A stretch of 5,070 nt of DNA from Methylophilus sp. (GTDB lineage: Bacteria; Pseudomonadota; Gammaproteobacteria; Burkholderiales; Methylophilaceae): contig JAIXZQ010000139.1 in assembly GCA_027489475.1 (NCBI GenBank), positions 1 to 5,070 of the forward strand, given 5' to 3'. Both the position numbers and the translations under genes were made by a program. Below are positions 1 through 5,070 of this stretch, one piece after another. Position 1 is the stretch's first letter. Each line of letters starts with the position of its first letter. The notes under the pieces are model-generated. The model had not been told where the DNA came from, ran no database searches, and saw nothing but the letters and a program-made list of their open reading frames with translations.

Positions 1-289
1 CACCCGAGTAGGCATTGTCGCCTGTGGCTATGCCGATGGCTATCCCAGACATGCGCCTACTGGTACGCCAATTGTCGTGCAAGGGCAGTTAACCCGCACC
101 TTGGGTCGGGTGTCTATGGATATGTTGGCGGTAGATCTGACCGATTTACCCACGCTGGGGGTCGGTAGCCCGGTAGAATGTTGGGGCGCACAGGTGCCGG
201 TGGATGCCGTGGCAAACGCCGCGGGCACGATAGGCTATGAACTGTTATGTGCAGTGACCGCCAGAGTGCCGTTTACCTATCATGCCTAA
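1..289 (+). CDS. alr: Alanine racemase, C-terminal part (5' end outside window)
   Basis: This is the last ~95 codons of a PLP-dependent alanine racemase, read in the frame beginning at base 2 and ending at TAA 287-289. The enzyme interconverts L- and D-alanine in the cytoplasm and supplies D-alanine for peptidoglycan. The visible part is the C-terminal beta domain. It has the GYADGYPR motif near the left edge, whose tyrosine lies in the active-site pocket of known alanine racemases. About 29 residues further on is GRVSMDM, the conserved GRVxMD motif that contributes substrate-contacting residues from the partner subunit. The PLP-binding lysine and the N-terminal barrel lie outside the window. 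The protein ends in a normal place for the family, so the truncation comes from the window edge and not from a broken gene. radA follows on the same strand after 81 bases. A catabolic (DadX-type) isozyme cannot be excluded from the C-terminus alone. Confidence 0.93.
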   Translation, partial: TRVGIVACGYADGYPRHAPTGTPIVVQGQLTRTLGRVSMDMLAVDLTDLPTLGVGSPVECWGAQVPVDAVANAAGTIGYELLCAVTARVPFTYHA

Positions 290-370
290 GCGATTATTCT
301 TAAGCTTTCTTGTCTGCGCCAGCATGTTTAGGCGTGGTTCACTCTAATCTATCCATTGCCTGACTGACCT
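290..370 (+). other. alr-radA spacer, no clear signal
   Basis: This 81-base gap has no strong Shine-Dalgarno sequence before the radA start; the bases just upstream read CTGACTGACCT. There is a TCTAAT hexamer at 343-348 that resembles a -10 box, but no matching -35 lies at 16-18 bases. No stem followed by a T-run is visible after alr. Readthrough from alr into radA is therefore plausible, but this is inference. Confidence 0.4.
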
Positions 371-1726
371 ATGGCTAAAGCAAAAACCATTTATACCTGT
401 ACCGAGTGTGGCGCCTCTGAGCCCAAGTGGCAGGGCCAATGTCCTAGTTGTCAGGCCTGGAATACCTTGCTAGAAACGGTGGTAGAAACGGCCAGCCAAA
501 GCCGATTCGCCAGCTTGGCACCAACAGCACAATTGCAAAAATTGGCCGATGTAGAGGCGCAAGACGTTTCACGCCAAGCGACCGGCATCGCTGAATTTGA
601 CCGTGTGCTAGGTGGTGGCCTAGTGGCAGGCGGCGTGGTGCTGATTGGTGGCGATCCCGGGATTGGTAAATCGACCTTGCTACTGCAAACCGTCTGTCGC
701 GTTGGGCAGCGCCTCAAGGCGTTTTATATCAGTGGTGAAGAATCCGCCCAACAGATTGCCATGCGAGCGCAACGCTTGGGCCTAGATGCGGCAGCGGTTG
801 AGGTACTGGCTGAGATTAATTTAGAAAAAATTAGTCAGGTGTTACAACAGCACCAGCCTGAGCTGGTGATTATCGATTCCATCCAAACCATGTACTCTGA
901 GGCGCTGCAATCCGCCCCCGGTTCGGTGGCGCAAGTACGTGAATGTAGTGCCCAACTGACGCGGCTGGCTAAACAATGTGGCATCAGCATGATTCTGGTG
1001 GGCCACGTGACTAAAGAAGGCTCACTGGCTGGCCCGCGCGTACTTGAACATATTGTAGACAGCGTGCTGTATTTTGAAGGTGATCAAAACTCCAGCTTTC
1101 GGTTGATACGCGCCTTTAAAAACCGCTTTGGTGCGGTCAATGAGCTGGGCGTATTCGCCATGACCGAAAAAGGGCTGCGTGAGGTGAGCAATCCCTCAGC
1201 CTTGTTTTTGTCCCACCATGATGTCCCGGTGCCGGGCGCTTGTATCACCGTGACGCAAGAGGGTACCCGTCCACTCTTGGTTGAGATTCAGGCCTTGGTA
1301 GATACCGCCCATGGCCCCAATCCCAAACGCCTGTGTGTCGGGCTAGAGCAAAATCGGTTGGCCATGTTGCTGGCGGTGTTACACCGGCATGCAGGGGTGG
1401 CTTGTTTTGATCAAGACGTGTTTATCAATGCGGTGGGCGGCGTCAAAATCAGCGAGCCAGCGGTCGATTTGGCTGTCTTGCTCTCTATCGTGTCGTCGCT
1501 CAAAAACAAGCCTTTGCCCGCCAAGCTGATTGTGTTTGGCGAGGTCGGGTTGGCGGGCGAGGTGCGCCCTGTCCAACGTGGACAAGAGCGACTGAAAGAA
1601 GCCGCCAAACTGGGCTTTACCCAAGCCATTATTCCCAAAGCCAATGCCCCGAAAGGCGGTATTGCCGGCTTACAAGTCACCGCCATAGATAGACTCGATC
1701 AAGCATTGGCCATCTTTAGGCAATAA
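371..1726 (+). CDS. radA: DNA repair/recombination ATPase RadA (Sms)
   Basis: This encodes a complete 451-residue RadA, close to the usual ~455-460. RadA is a cytoplasmic hexameric RecA-like ATPase that drives branch migration of recombination intermediates and helps process stalled or broken replication forks. Domains in order: an N-terminal zinc finger with Cys10, Cys13, Cys24 and Cys27 (CTEC...CPSC); a RecA-like core with Walker A GDPGIGKS at 94-101 and Walker B LVIIDS at 165-170; the RadA-specific KNRFG motif at 250-254; and a C-terminal Lon-protease-like domain that includes GGVKISEPAVDLA at 356-368. In this family that domain is structural and not a working protease. All signature motifs are intact. 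The start is fixed by the canonical MAKAKTxYxC beginning, although no good Shine-Dalgarno sequence precedes it. The gene probably belongs with alr upstream, a pairing I recall from betaproteobacterial genomes. Confidence 0.98.
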   Translation: MAKAKTIYTCTECGASEPKWQGQCPSCQAWNTLLETVVETASQSRFASLAPTAQLQKLADVEAQDVSRQATGIAEFDRVLGGGLVAGGVVLIGGDPGIGKSTLLLQTVCRVGQRLKAFYISGEESAQQIAMRAQRLGLDAAAVEVLAEINLEKISQVLQQHQPELVIIDSIQTMYSEALQSAPGSVAQVRECSAQLTRLAKQCGISMILVGHVTKEGSLAGPRVLEHIVDSVLYFEGDQNSSFRLIRAFKNRFGAVNELGVFAMTEKGLREVSNPSALFLSHHDVPVPGACITVTQEGTRPLLVEIQALVDTAHGPNPKRLCVGLEQNRLAMLLAVLHRHAGVACFDQDVFINAVGGVKISEPAVDLAVLLSIVSSLKNKPLPAKLIVFGEVGLAGEVRPVQRGQERLKEAAKLGFTQAIIPKANAPKGGIAGLQVTAIDRLDQALAIFRQ

Positions 1727-1756
1727 ACTCGCCGTTGTCACTGTCATCATTGCCTG

Positions 1757-1779
1757 ACACCGCAGGCTGCAAGCGGTGT
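1757..1779 (+). terminator. Weak hairpin after radA, possible terminator
   Basis: ACACCGC (1757-1763) and GCGGTGT (1773-1779) form a perfect 7-bp stem around a 9-base loop, 30 bases after the radA stop codon. No T-run follows, so it is not a classical intrinsic terminator. It could stabilise the radA mRNA 3' end or be fortuitous. Confidence 0.3.
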
Positions 1780-1835
1780 GTGGGTGCCAGCTGGTCAAGC
1801 TGTCATAAAAATTTCACGGAACATTTGGTTACTTT

Positions 1836-1858
1836 TGCTGACAAAATTACTGTCAACA
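1836..1858. promoter_or_regulatory. Operator-like dyad, TGnTGACA-N7-TGTCAnCA
   Basis: TGACA at 1839-1843 faces TGTCA at 1851-1855 across seven bases. The symmetry extends outward by TG (1836-1837) and CA (1857-1858), giving seven matched base pairs per half over 23 bases. The right half coincides with the -35 element of the promoter proposed for the downstream gene. A dimeric regulator bound here would be positioned to repress or modulate that promoter. The dyad is seen directly; the operator role is inferred. Confidence 0.4.
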
Positions 1859-1878
1859 CAATGCTTTTGTGACATGAT
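1850..1878 (+). promoter_or_regulatory. Candidate sigma-70 promoter for the small lipoprotein gene
   Basis: A -35-like CTGTCA (1850-1855, 4 of 6 to consensus) is separated by 17 bases from a -10-like CATGAT (1873-1878, 4 of 6). The -10 is preceded by TG and one base (1870-1872), an extended -10 arrangement that can offset a weak hexamer. Transcription would start near 1885, leaving a leader of about 30 bases that includes the strong ribosome site. Confidence 0.4.
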
Positions 1879-1903
1879 GATGACAAAAAACGTAAAAACA
1901 GGT

Positions 1904-1911
1904 AAAGGAGG
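1904..1911 (+). promoter_or_regulatory. Strong ribosome binding site AAAGGAGG
   Basis: AAAGGAGG lies five bases before the ATG at 1917. It is by far the best Shine-Dalgarno sequence before any gene start in the window. It fixes the start of the small lipoprotein gene and rules out the overlapping reading frame that begins at 1778. Confidence 0.85.
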
Positions 1912-1916
1912 CAAGT

Positions 1917-2204
1917 ATGAAATGGATTGTATTATGTTTGTTCCCTATCAGTATGAGCGCCTGTGCTGGCATAGAGGCGACCAAGGTGAGCGGTAAGCAG
2001 GGGCAAGTCAGCTACCATCTCACCTGCAGTGAATTCAACACATCACTCGAAGCCTGCAAAACTAAAGCTCAAGAGCTCTGCGGGGGGCCGTTTGAAGTCA
2101 ATCAGCGCTTATCGCACCGTGAGACCTACCCTGACAGTGGCGATGGCTTTTACATGCCGGCGAAACAGCATTTGGTGGTCGACTGTCAAAGCACTGCCAT
2201 GTAA
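1917..2204 (+). CDS. Small cysteine-rich probable lipoprotein, function unknown
   Basis: This encodes a 95-residue protein that I do not recognise by name. The N-terminus looks like an export signal: Lys2, a hydrophobic run over residues 3-15, then MSAC with Cys16 as the likely lipidated residue. Methionine at the -3 lipobox position is uncommon but tolerated. Ala17 follows the cysteine, and with no Asp at that position outer-membrane sorting would be expected. The mature part has four further cysteines (Cys37, Cys47, Cys55, Cys90), which could form two disulfides in the periplasm. The pattern CSEF...EACKTKAQELC over residues 37-55, followed by a short beta-rich C-terminal part ending in LVVDC, resembles a general type of small proteobacterial envelope lipoprotein. 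That resemblance is from memory of the pattern, not a search. The gene appears monocistronic, with its own promoter and a hairpin just after the stop. The start is supported by the AAAGGAGG site. Confidence 0.8.
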   Translation: MKWIVLCLFPISMSACAGIEATKVSGKQGQVSYHLTCSEFNTSLEACKTKAQELCGGPFEVNQRLSHRETYPDSGDGFYMPAKQHLVVDCQSTAM

Positions 2205-2215
2205 TGGCGCCCATG

Positions 2216-2246
2216 CCGCAATCTTCCAACGCATGGAAGATTGCGG
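2216..2246. terminator. 12-bp perfect hairpin between convergent genes, probable bidirectional terminator
   Basis: CCGCAATCTTCC (2216-2227) pairs perfectly with GGAAGATTGCGG (2235-2246) around a 7-base loop. It lies 11 bases after the lipoprotein stop codon and directly touches the hpnE stop codon (2247-2249 on the other strand). The two genes converge on it, so one stem could serve both transcripts. Neither side is followed by a proper T-run, so it may act as an mRNA 3'-end stabiliser or need Rho. Only one copy is seen in the window. Confidence 0.65.
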
Positions 2247-3578
2247 TTAAGCCTTACCAGCAGCAGCATACTGTATTGCTAATTGCGCCGCGTGCTGACC
2301 ATTACGCACACTGCCTTCTATGGTGGCTGGGTAACCATTCTGAACATCATCGCCGGCCAGCCAAACCCCGGCTTGAGCAGTCTGTGCACTTGGCCGTGGT
2401 GCATGTGCCACACAGGCAAAGGTGGCTCGTTTTTCGGTAATGACCTGCGTCCACTGCGGTGTTTTCAACAACAAGCCGTATACGTGCAAACGCTGATTTA
2501 ATTCTATTAAACACTGAGAGACCAGTGCCGCCTTTTCTGGCAGTTGTCCATGCGCACTGATGACCACAGCCAGTAACCCCGGCTGATTGCAGCATTGCCC
2601 TCGATCAAACACCCATTGTGCTAAACCGCCACACAGCCCCATCACCGGCATGGGTAAGCGCGTTTCGGCAGCACATTGCAAATACACGGTGGTGATGGCT
2701 TCATACCTATAGACCGGGGCATGGTCATATCGCAGGGTTTTGCGCTGATGTGGCCCCACTGCCACGATAATTTGATGCACCTGCGTCTGTACTTGACCAT
2801 GCAGCACCGCCCAACCATGGGCCGTGGGTTGCCAGCCATCCACTGTGGTGGCCAGTTTTACTACACCGCCTAGTGCTTGTATCTTAGCCACTAAGGGATG
2901 TATCAGCGCGCGAGACAGGTCTTGTTTGGCGATTAAAAAGTCGCTGTCTGCGCGTTTAGATAACAAGCTGTCGCGCAATACATTTAAAAAAACCTGTGCG
3001 CTGGCGTCCGCAATCGGCGTATTTAAGACGGCTAAACACAACGGTTCCCATAGCATGCTAATCAATGCTGGCGGTTGACGACCCGCTGCCAGCAACTGCG
3101 CAACACTGCAGTCCTCGGCCAGTTGAAACCCTTTTAACCGCAATTGCAGCATCCAGCGCAATGCCGCCCAAATCATTTTCCAGCCCATGCCGCGGGCGCT
3201 AACTAAGCCCACCAACAGATGCAAAGGCGCAGGCAACCAGCGTGGGGTCACCAAAGACCAGCGACGCTGGGCGTCATGCATATGCAAGGCCAGCGGTAAA
3301 CGCAAAAACACTTGTTGCGGGTCTATGCCTGCCGCCGAGAGCATGTTTAAGGTTTCACGATAAGCGCCTATACACAGATGCTGACCATTATCCAAACCGG
3401 CATATTTGTCTGTCAGCCCACGGGCGCGACCGCCAGCATGACCCGCCGCTTCAAAGACGGTGACAGCATGACCGTGTTGCAGCAAGCTGAGTGCTGCACT
3501 GAGTCCAGAAAAGCCTGCACCGATGACGGCAATGTGCTGGGCTGTCTGCGAAGGAGGGGGGAGTGAACGGCTAGACAT
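2247..3578 (-). CDS. hpnE: Hydroxysqualene dehydroxylase HpnE
   Basis: This encodes a complete 443-residue FAD-dependent amine-oxidase-fold enzyme. HpnE reduces hydroxysqualene to squalene, the last step of the bacterial HpnCDE route that feeds hopanoid synthesis. Near the N-terminus, IAVIGAGFSGLSAA (residues 16-29) is the Rossmann dinucleotide-binding motif with GxGxxG at 20-25. Glu43 in VFEA is the expected ribose-binding acid, followed by GGRARG at 49-54. WEPLCLAVLNTP (177-188) is typical of HpnE. The C-terminal GDDVQNGYPATIEGSVRNG (409-427) is the second FAD-binding segment. There is no signal peptide, so the protein is cytoplasmic or membrane-peripheral. It is the last gene of the operon, 36 bases after hpnD and in the same frame. 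No Shine-Dalgarno sequence is visible, and a strong hairpin lies just upstream, so coupling to hpnD translation is likely. Related phytoene-desaturase-like enzymes are the alternative, but the neighbours make HpnE the best call. Confidence 0.95.
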   Translation of the reverse strand: MSSRSLPPPSQTAQHIAVIGAGFSGLSAALSLLQHGHAVTVFEAAGHAGGRARGLTDKYAGLDNGQHLCIGAYRETLNMLSAAGIDPQQVFLRLPLALHMHDAQRRWSLVTPRWLPAPLHLLVGLVSARGMGWKMIWAALRWMLQLRLKGFQLAEDCSVAQLLAAGRQPPALISMLWEPLCLAVLNTPIADASAQVFLNVLRDSLLSKRADSDFLIAKQDLSRALIHPLVAKIQALGGVVKLATTVDGWQPTAHGWAVLHGQVQTQVHQIIVAVGPHQRKTLRYDHAPVYRYEAITTVYLQCAAETRLPMPVMGLCGGLAQWVFDRGQCCNQPGLLAVVISAHGQLPEKAALVSQCLIELNQRLHVYGLLLKTPQWTQVITEKRATFACVAHAPRPSAQTAQAGVWLAGDDVQNGYPATIEGSVRNGQHAAQLAIQYAAAGKA

Positions 3579-3588
3579 GGATAGCAGC

Positions 3589-3613
3589 GCGCAGGGGAGT
3601 GTCTGCCCCGCGC
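3589..3613 (-). promoter_or_regulatory. GC hairpin in hpnD-hpnE spacer mRNA
   Basis: In the minus-strand transcript, GCGCGGGG pairs with CCCC-U-GCGC, leaving a single bulged U and an 8-base loop. This is eight all-GC pairs within 25 bases. The hairpin begins one base after the hpnD stop codon and ends ten bases before the hpnE ATG, so it covers where a ribosome site would sit. No T-run follows, which argues against an intrinsic terminator. A role in coupling or tuning hpnE translation, or in mRNA stability, is inferred. Confidence 0.5.
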
Positions 3614-3614
3614 C

Positions 3615-4454
3615 TTACCAACGATAGCGTAGCCACGCTGCCACGGCCAAACGCAGCTTACGAAACGGGGGCAGGGCAATTTTATGTGTGAGCACCATAT
3701 TGGGCGCTTCTGCAATTTCATGCAGCAGGGTGCGGTAGACAGCGGCCATAATCAGGCCTGGCAGTTGCGCTCTGCGATCTTCTGCGGGTAGCTGCGCCAG
3801 TGCGCTGTCATAAAAAGCCTCTGCTTGCGCAATCATACTGCGCAATAACGCCTCCGTAGCAGCACCGGCTTGACTGTGCAACAGCGCATCTTCGCTGACG
3901 CCATGGGCGGCCAATCGATCTAACGGGATATAGATGCGGCCACGGCGCGCATCTTCCCCCACATCGCGGATAATATTGGTGAGTTGAAACGCCATGCCGA
4001 GGTCATGCGCATAGTTCAAGGTCGCCGCTTGCGTAAATCCAAATATATGGGCGGATAATATCCCCACCACGCTGGCCACGCGGTAGCAGTAATGCTGCAA
4101 CTGATCCTGATCGGCATAGCGGTTGTACTGCGTGTCCAGTTCCATGCCATTGATAATGTCGAGAAAATGGCTTTCTTGCAGGCCAAAACGGCTGAGGAAA
4201 GGATGCAAGGCTTTGGTCACAGGATGCTGCGGCGTTTCATGAAACAGTCGATGAATCTCTTGCCGCCACCAAGTTAATTTGGTTTGTGCAATTTGATAGT
4301 CGCTACATTCGTCCACCACATCGTCTACTTCGCGACAAAATGCATACAACGCCGTCATGGCGGCGCGTCGTTCGGCAGACAGACACAGAAAACTCAGCGT
4401 AAAGCTAGAACCGCTCTCGCGGGTTTTTTGTTGGCAATATTGTTGTGGCGTCAT
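3615..4454 (-). CDS. hpnD: Presqualene diphosphate synthase HpnD
   Basis: This encodes a complete 279-residue all-alpha trans-isoprenyl diphosphate synthase of the squalene/phytoene synthase family, of normal length for HpnD. It condenses two farnesyl diphosphates head-to-head into presqualene diphosphate. KTRESGSSF (10-18) is the conserved substrate-pocket start of the family. The first aspartate-rich motif is DDVVDE (44-49) and the second is DVGED (164-168) within RDVGEDARRGRIYIP; together they bind the Mg2+-diphosphate groups. YCYRVASVVG (122-131) is the family signature between them. All key residues are present. The ATG overlaps the TGA of hpnC as ATGA (4451-4454), so translation is probably coupled. 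No strong Shine-Dalgarno sequence is visible. A phytoene synthase would share these motifs, but the flanking hpnC and hpnE, and the lack of a carotenoid desaturase, support HpnD. Confidence 0.95.
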   Translation of the reverse strand: MTPQQYCQQKTRESGSSFTLSFLCLSAERRAAMTALYAFCREVDDVVDECSDYQIAQTKLTWWRQEIHRLFHETPQHPVTKALHPFLSRFGLQESHFLDIINGMELDTQYNRYADQDQLQHYCYRVASVVGILSAHIFGFTQAATLNYAHDLGMAFQLTNIIRDVGEDARRGRIYIPLDRLAAHGVSEDALLHSQAGAATEALLRSMIAQAEAFYDSALAQLPAEDRRAQLPGLIMAAVYRTLLHEIAEAPNMVLTHKIALPPFRKLRLAVAAWLRYRW

Positions 4455-5070
4455 CGTTTAAACAAGGCTTTCAAAAGGACAGCTGGCCAATCCGGTGCGG
4501 TCAATGTGGGGCGTGCATGATAAATATCGCCGCCGCAGGCTTGCAGTTTACGCAAAATGCGCTCACCGCCAGCAATCATCATGCGTAATTCTATGCCGAT
4601 GCGACCGTGCAAGGCATGCCCCAGTGGCTTGCCAGCTTGCAAATATGCGACTGCACGCTTGAGTTGTTGATGAAAAAATTGTTGCCAGACGGCATCTACA
4701 CGTTGTGCGCGCAGGTCTTCTTCGGTTATGCCTGCCGCCTGCAACTCATCTAGGCTGAGATAAATGCGCCCTTGCGCACCATGCTTTTGCAAGTCGATGG
4801 CGATATCTTGATAAAAGTTTATCAATTGCAGCGCGGTACAAATCTGGTCAGACCACAGCCTATGCTGTGGGGTATCGCAGCCATACAGTTGCAGCATCAG
4901 CCGACCCACGGGGTTGGCCGAACGGCGACAATAGCTGAGCACCTCGTCAAATTGTTGATAGCGGGTTTGCACCACGTCTTGCTTAAAGGCATCGAGCAAA
5001 TCGAGAAACAACTGTACCTCGAGATGGTGAGCGCGGATGACCGCTTCTAAGGCAATAAATAATGGCGTAG
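4451..5070 (-). CDS. hpnC: Hydroxysqualene synthase HpnC, C-terminal ~205 residues (5' end outside window)
   Basis: This is the upstream member of the squalene trio. The reading frame stays open through the right edge, reading TPLFIALEAVIRAHHLEVQ and then LFLDLLDAF. The TTG at 5011-5009 is therefore an internal leucine codon and not a start. HpnC belongs to the squalene/phytoene synthase fold and converts presqualene diphosphate to hydroxysqualene. Visible family marks are LLDAFKQDV, YCRRSANPVGRL and the second aspartate-rich motif QDIAID, followed by GRIYLSLDEL. The first aspartate-rich motif lies outside the window. There are a few extra residues (HGAQ) between the second motif and GRIYL compared with the tighter DWxKGRxYLP arrangement I recall for many HpnC proteins; this is probably lineage variation. 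The TGA stop overlaps the hpnD ATG by four bases. The full protein is expected to be about 270-290 residues. The operon promoter must lie beyond the right edge. Confidence 0.92.
   Translation of the reverse strand, partial: TPLFIALEAVIRAHHLEVQLFLDLLDAFKQDVVQTRYQQFDEVLSYCRRSANPVGRLMLQLYGCDTPQHRLWSDQICTALQLINFYQDIAIDLQKHGAQGRIYLSLDELQAAGITEEDLRAQRVDAVWQQFFHQQLKRAVAYLQAGKPLGHALHGRIGIELRMMIAGGERILRKLQACGGDIYHARPTLTAPDWPAVLLKALFKR

Larger units (their letters stand above)
1727..1916 (+). other. Spacer rich in TGACA/TGTCA pentamers
   Basis: This 190-base non-coding region lies between radA and the small lipoprotein gene. It holds a weak hairpin (1757-1779), a probable promoter (1850-1878) and a good ribosome site (1904-1911). 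It also has eight copies of TGACA or its complement TGTCA, beginning at 1736, 1742, 1755, 1801, 1839, 1851, 1870 and 1881. Roughly 0.3 would be expected by chance in ~150 bases of even composition. Several are spaced 11-13 bases apart, about one helical turn, which would suit a DNA-binding regulator. Which regulator is unknown. Confidence 0.55.

Noticed and set aside
343..348. TCTAAT as a -10 box for a radA promoter
   Set aside because: No acceptable -35 hexamer or extended -10 lies at the right distance, so it is not listed as a promoter.
1411..1686. Long antisense reading frames within radA (also 1379-1624 and 451-717)
   Set aside because: These are low-complexity shadows of the radA codon pattern without start signals or recognisable motifs.
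354..1758. Direct 11-base repeat CATTGCCTGAC on either side of radA (354-364 and 1748-1758)
   Set aside because: A few 11-base matches are expected by chance in 5 kb, and neither copy extends further. There is no sign of insertion or transposon ends.
1778..1996. 72-codon plus-strand reading frame overlapping the lipoprotein start
   Set aside because: It has no ribosome site, runs through the promoter and repeats, and overlaps a better-supported gene in another frame.
3413..3721. 102-codon minus-strand reading frame spanning the hpnD-hpnE junction
   Set aside because: It overlaps the ends of two well-supported genes in a different frame and its protein shows no family motifs. It is a shadow frame.
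4409..4429. Terminator-like stem and T-run on the plus strand inside hpnD (CCGC-TCTC-GCGG then G and six T)
   Set aside because: It is antisense to the start of hpnD and encodes the conserved KTRESGSS segment, so protein constraint explains the sequence. No plus-strand gene ends nearby.
4451..5011. Reading hpnC as a short 186-residue gene starting at the TTG at 5011
   Set aside because: The frame is open upstream to the window edge and encodes family-typical sequence there, so the gene is simply cut by the edge.

Overview
The window looks like an ordinary chromosomal stretch of a Gram-negative proteobacterium. The moderate base composition, the alr-radA neighbourhood and a hopanoid-type squalene gene trio suggest a betaproteobacterium, possibly a methylotroph or nitrifier relative (Methylophilaceae or Nitrosomonadales). 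That placement is inference from gene content and protein style, not a database match. I see no transposase, phage gene, CRISPR array, tRNA or rRNA.

Layout: the plus strand carries the 3' end of alr (alanine racemase, cut by the left edge), then complete radA (branch-migration/recombination ATPase). Next is a 190-base spacer with regulatory-looking repeats, then a small gene for a cysteine-rich probable lipoprotein of unknown function. A perfect 12-bp hairpin separates this gene from the minus-strand genes that converge on it. The minus strand, read right to left, carries hpnC (cut by the right edge), hpnD and hpnE, packed as an operon.

The three minus-strand genes form one pathway. HpnD condenses two farnesyl diphosphates to presqualene diphosphate, HpnC converts that to hydroxysqualene, and HpnE reduces hydroxysqualene to squalene, the precursor that squalene-hopene cyclase turns into hopanoid membrane lipids. 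No cyclase gene lies in the window. hpnC and hpnD overlap by 4 bases (ATGA). hpnD and hpnE are 36 bases apart, and a strong GC hairpin fills most of that gap where the hpnE ribosome site would be.

No clearly new system is visible. The points most worth a second look are a cluster of eight TGACA/TGTCA pentamers in the spacer upstream of the small lipoprotein gene, with a dyad over its likely promoter; the hpnD-hpnE intercistronic hairpin; and the uncharacterised lipoprotein itself.
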